A DNA stretch of 64,000 bases from Bryobacterales bacterium (GTDB lineage Bacteria; Acidobacteriota; Terriglobia; Bryobacterales; Bryobacteraceae): positions 124,001 to 188,000 of the forward strand of contig JADKID010000012.1 of NCBI GenBank assembly GCA_016721425.1, given 5' to 3'. Both the position numbers and the translations under genes were made by a program. Positions 63,286 to 64,000 of this stretch are shown one piece after another (position 1 is the stretch's first letter; each line of letters opens with the position of its first letter). Below the pieces are notes generated by a model. That model had not been told where the DNA came from and did no database searches. It saw only the letters and a program-made list of their open reading frames with translations.

Positions 63286-63320
63286 TGCTAAAGGATTAAC
63301 AGCCTGCTAAAAAACTAGCA
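63286..63320. promoter_or_regulatory. Two tandem operator-like dyads upstream of the BlaI gene
   Basis: Two 16-base imperfect palindromes of the same type: TGCTAA-AGGA-TTAACA (63286-63301) and TGCTAA-AAAA-CTAGCA (63305-63320). Each has arms near TGCTAA/TTAGCA with a four-base spacer and one mismatch, and the two are offset by 19 bases, about two helical turns. The first touches the BlaI ribosome site. They are good candidates for autoregulation by BlaI. Confidence 0.55.
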
Positions 63321-63390
63321 CATCCGGCGTCACGTGTATAGAGACTCCAATGCCCGCCTGCCGGTTCCCGGAATCTGAAAAGATATTTCT

Positions 63391-64000
63391 GTGCTCCCCA
63401 CGCGGCGATCTCTTCTGCGCATGGCTGCCGCGCTGGCGGTCCCGCAGACCCGTCCCCGCCTGGGCGGAACGTTTCTGCAACTCTGGACCGCCCACCAGCA
63501 GTGGCCGGATTCGCAATGGGCGGCGCTCTTCGGCTACCTCCGGGACCTCGGCATGAATGAGGTGGTGGTGCAATGGAGCCGCTACGACGCCATCGACTAC
63601 GGTCCGCAGGTGGAGCGCGTCCTCCGCGCCGGCTTCGACGTCTGGCTGGGGCTCGGCTACGATAGCCGCTGGTGGCGCGAACCCTCGCCGGAGTTGGTGC
63701 GGGACGCCGCCCGCGACGTGCCCCGTCTCGCTGGCGTGCGCGGCTACTATCTACCCCAGGAGATCGACGCCGCCACGTGGTCCGGCAAGCGGCAGACCCA
63801 CGACCTGGCCCAGGCCATCCGCGCGGTCCGTGAGCGCTTCCATCCCCTCGCCGTCAGCGGCTTCACCAACCGGCAGGGCGCCCCAAACGAACTAGCCCGC
63901 TTCTGGCGCGACGTGCAGCGTAAAAGCCGGTTTGATCGCCTCCTCTTCCAGGACGGTATCGGCGCCGGCAAGATGCCTCTGGACGAATGGGCGCGGTGGG
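63391..64000 (+). CDS. DUF4434-family protein, N-terminal part (cut by window edge)
   Basis: An open frame from GTG 63391 (or ATG 63421) runs to the right edge. A short twin-arginine-like leader (TRRSLLRMAAALAVPQ) precedes GGTFLQLWTAHQQWPDSQW and LGMNEVVVQWSRYDA, then GFDVWLGLGYDSRWW and GVRGYYLPQEIDA. This is the pattern of DUF4434, a TIM-barrel family related to glycoside hydrolases. The Glu in LPQEID may be catalytic. It is divergent from the BlaI gene, so the operator-like dyads could affect both. No ribosome site is obvious. Confidence 0.8.
   Translation, partial: MLPTRRSLLRMAAALAVPQTRPRLGGTFLQLWTAHQQWPDSQWAALFGYLRDLGMNEVVVQWSRYDAIDYGPQVERVLRAGFDVWLGLGYDSRWWREPSPELVRDAARDVPRLAGVRGYYLPQEIDAATWSGKRQTHDLAQAIRAVRERFHPLAVSGFTNRQGAPNELARFWRDVQRKSRFDRLLFQDGIGAGKMPLDEWARW

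Overview
The window reads as chromosomal DNA from a GC-rich member of the Acidobacteriota, most likely of the Bryobacterales/Solibacter type. This rests on lineage-flavoured proteins: a VWFA-related Acidobacterial domain protein, an Oar-like TonB receptor with an N-terminal carboxypeptidase-regulatory domain, BlaI plus M56 sensor protease with a TonB-like tail, small secreted 'DGTWKLN' proteins, a PEP-CTERM protein and a typical intergenic repeat. There are no insertion sequences, phage genes or CRISPR arrays, and no base-composition break that I can see by eye. Genes are packed tightly, and stop/start overlaps of the ATGA or GTGA kind are very common.

Layout. 1-4.2 kb: end of an unknown gene and a 1,276-residue secreted protein. 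4.3-10.5 kb (minus): one operon with a degenerate GcvH-like membrane protein, HybA-like ferredoxin, HybB/NrfD membrane protein, haem-binding sensor kinase, NtrC-type regulator and archaemetzincin. 10.6-18.5 kb: AlkA-like glycosylase, VWFA protein, RmlD, PilZ, LysR, cytochrome c, TIGR03790 protein and PHP hydrolase. 18.5-25.5 kb (minus): the conserved block acyP-apt-ispE-prs-rplY-pth-rpsF-rpsR-rplI, closed by a strong terminator, then a HEAT/SEC-C protein. 25.5-33.1 kb (plus): hemB, split transketolase, a two-component pair, amidohydrolase and tRNA-Leu(UAG), with a minus-strand PEP-CTERM gene. 33.1-45.8 kb: TadZ/CpaE-like ATPase, clan-A glycoside hydrolase, M20 peptidase, an RND efflux operon whose pump and outer-membrane channel are fused in one reading frame, aminotransferase V and M48 protease. 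45.9-52.3 kb: TonB receptor, SDR, thiolase and three tandem secreted paralogues. 52.4-60.1 kb (plus): DUF885 peptidase, GH127 beta-L-arabinofuranosidase and a hydroxyproline catabolic operon. 60.1-64 kb: secreted unknown protein, BlaR1-like M56 protein, BlaI repressor with two operator-like dyads, and the start of a DUF4434 protein.

The most interesting unit is 52.4-60.1 kb. GH127 enzymes remove beta-L-arabinofuranose from hydroxyproline-rich plant glycoproteins such as extensin. Here the GH127 gene overlaps by four bases the gene for a hydroxyproline epimerase, followed by a three-subunit D-hydroxyproline dehydrogenase and a pyrroline-4-hydroxy-2-carboxylate deaminase. The arrangement looks like a single pathway from arabinosylated hydroxyproline to central metabolism.

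A caution for users: four genes (hybA-like, rmlD, the clan-A hydrolase and DUF885), and perhaps a fifth (PHP), are broken by frameshifts that would all be repaired by adding one base. This uniform direction suggests sequencing deletions more than decay. For these I give the span of the reconstructed gene.
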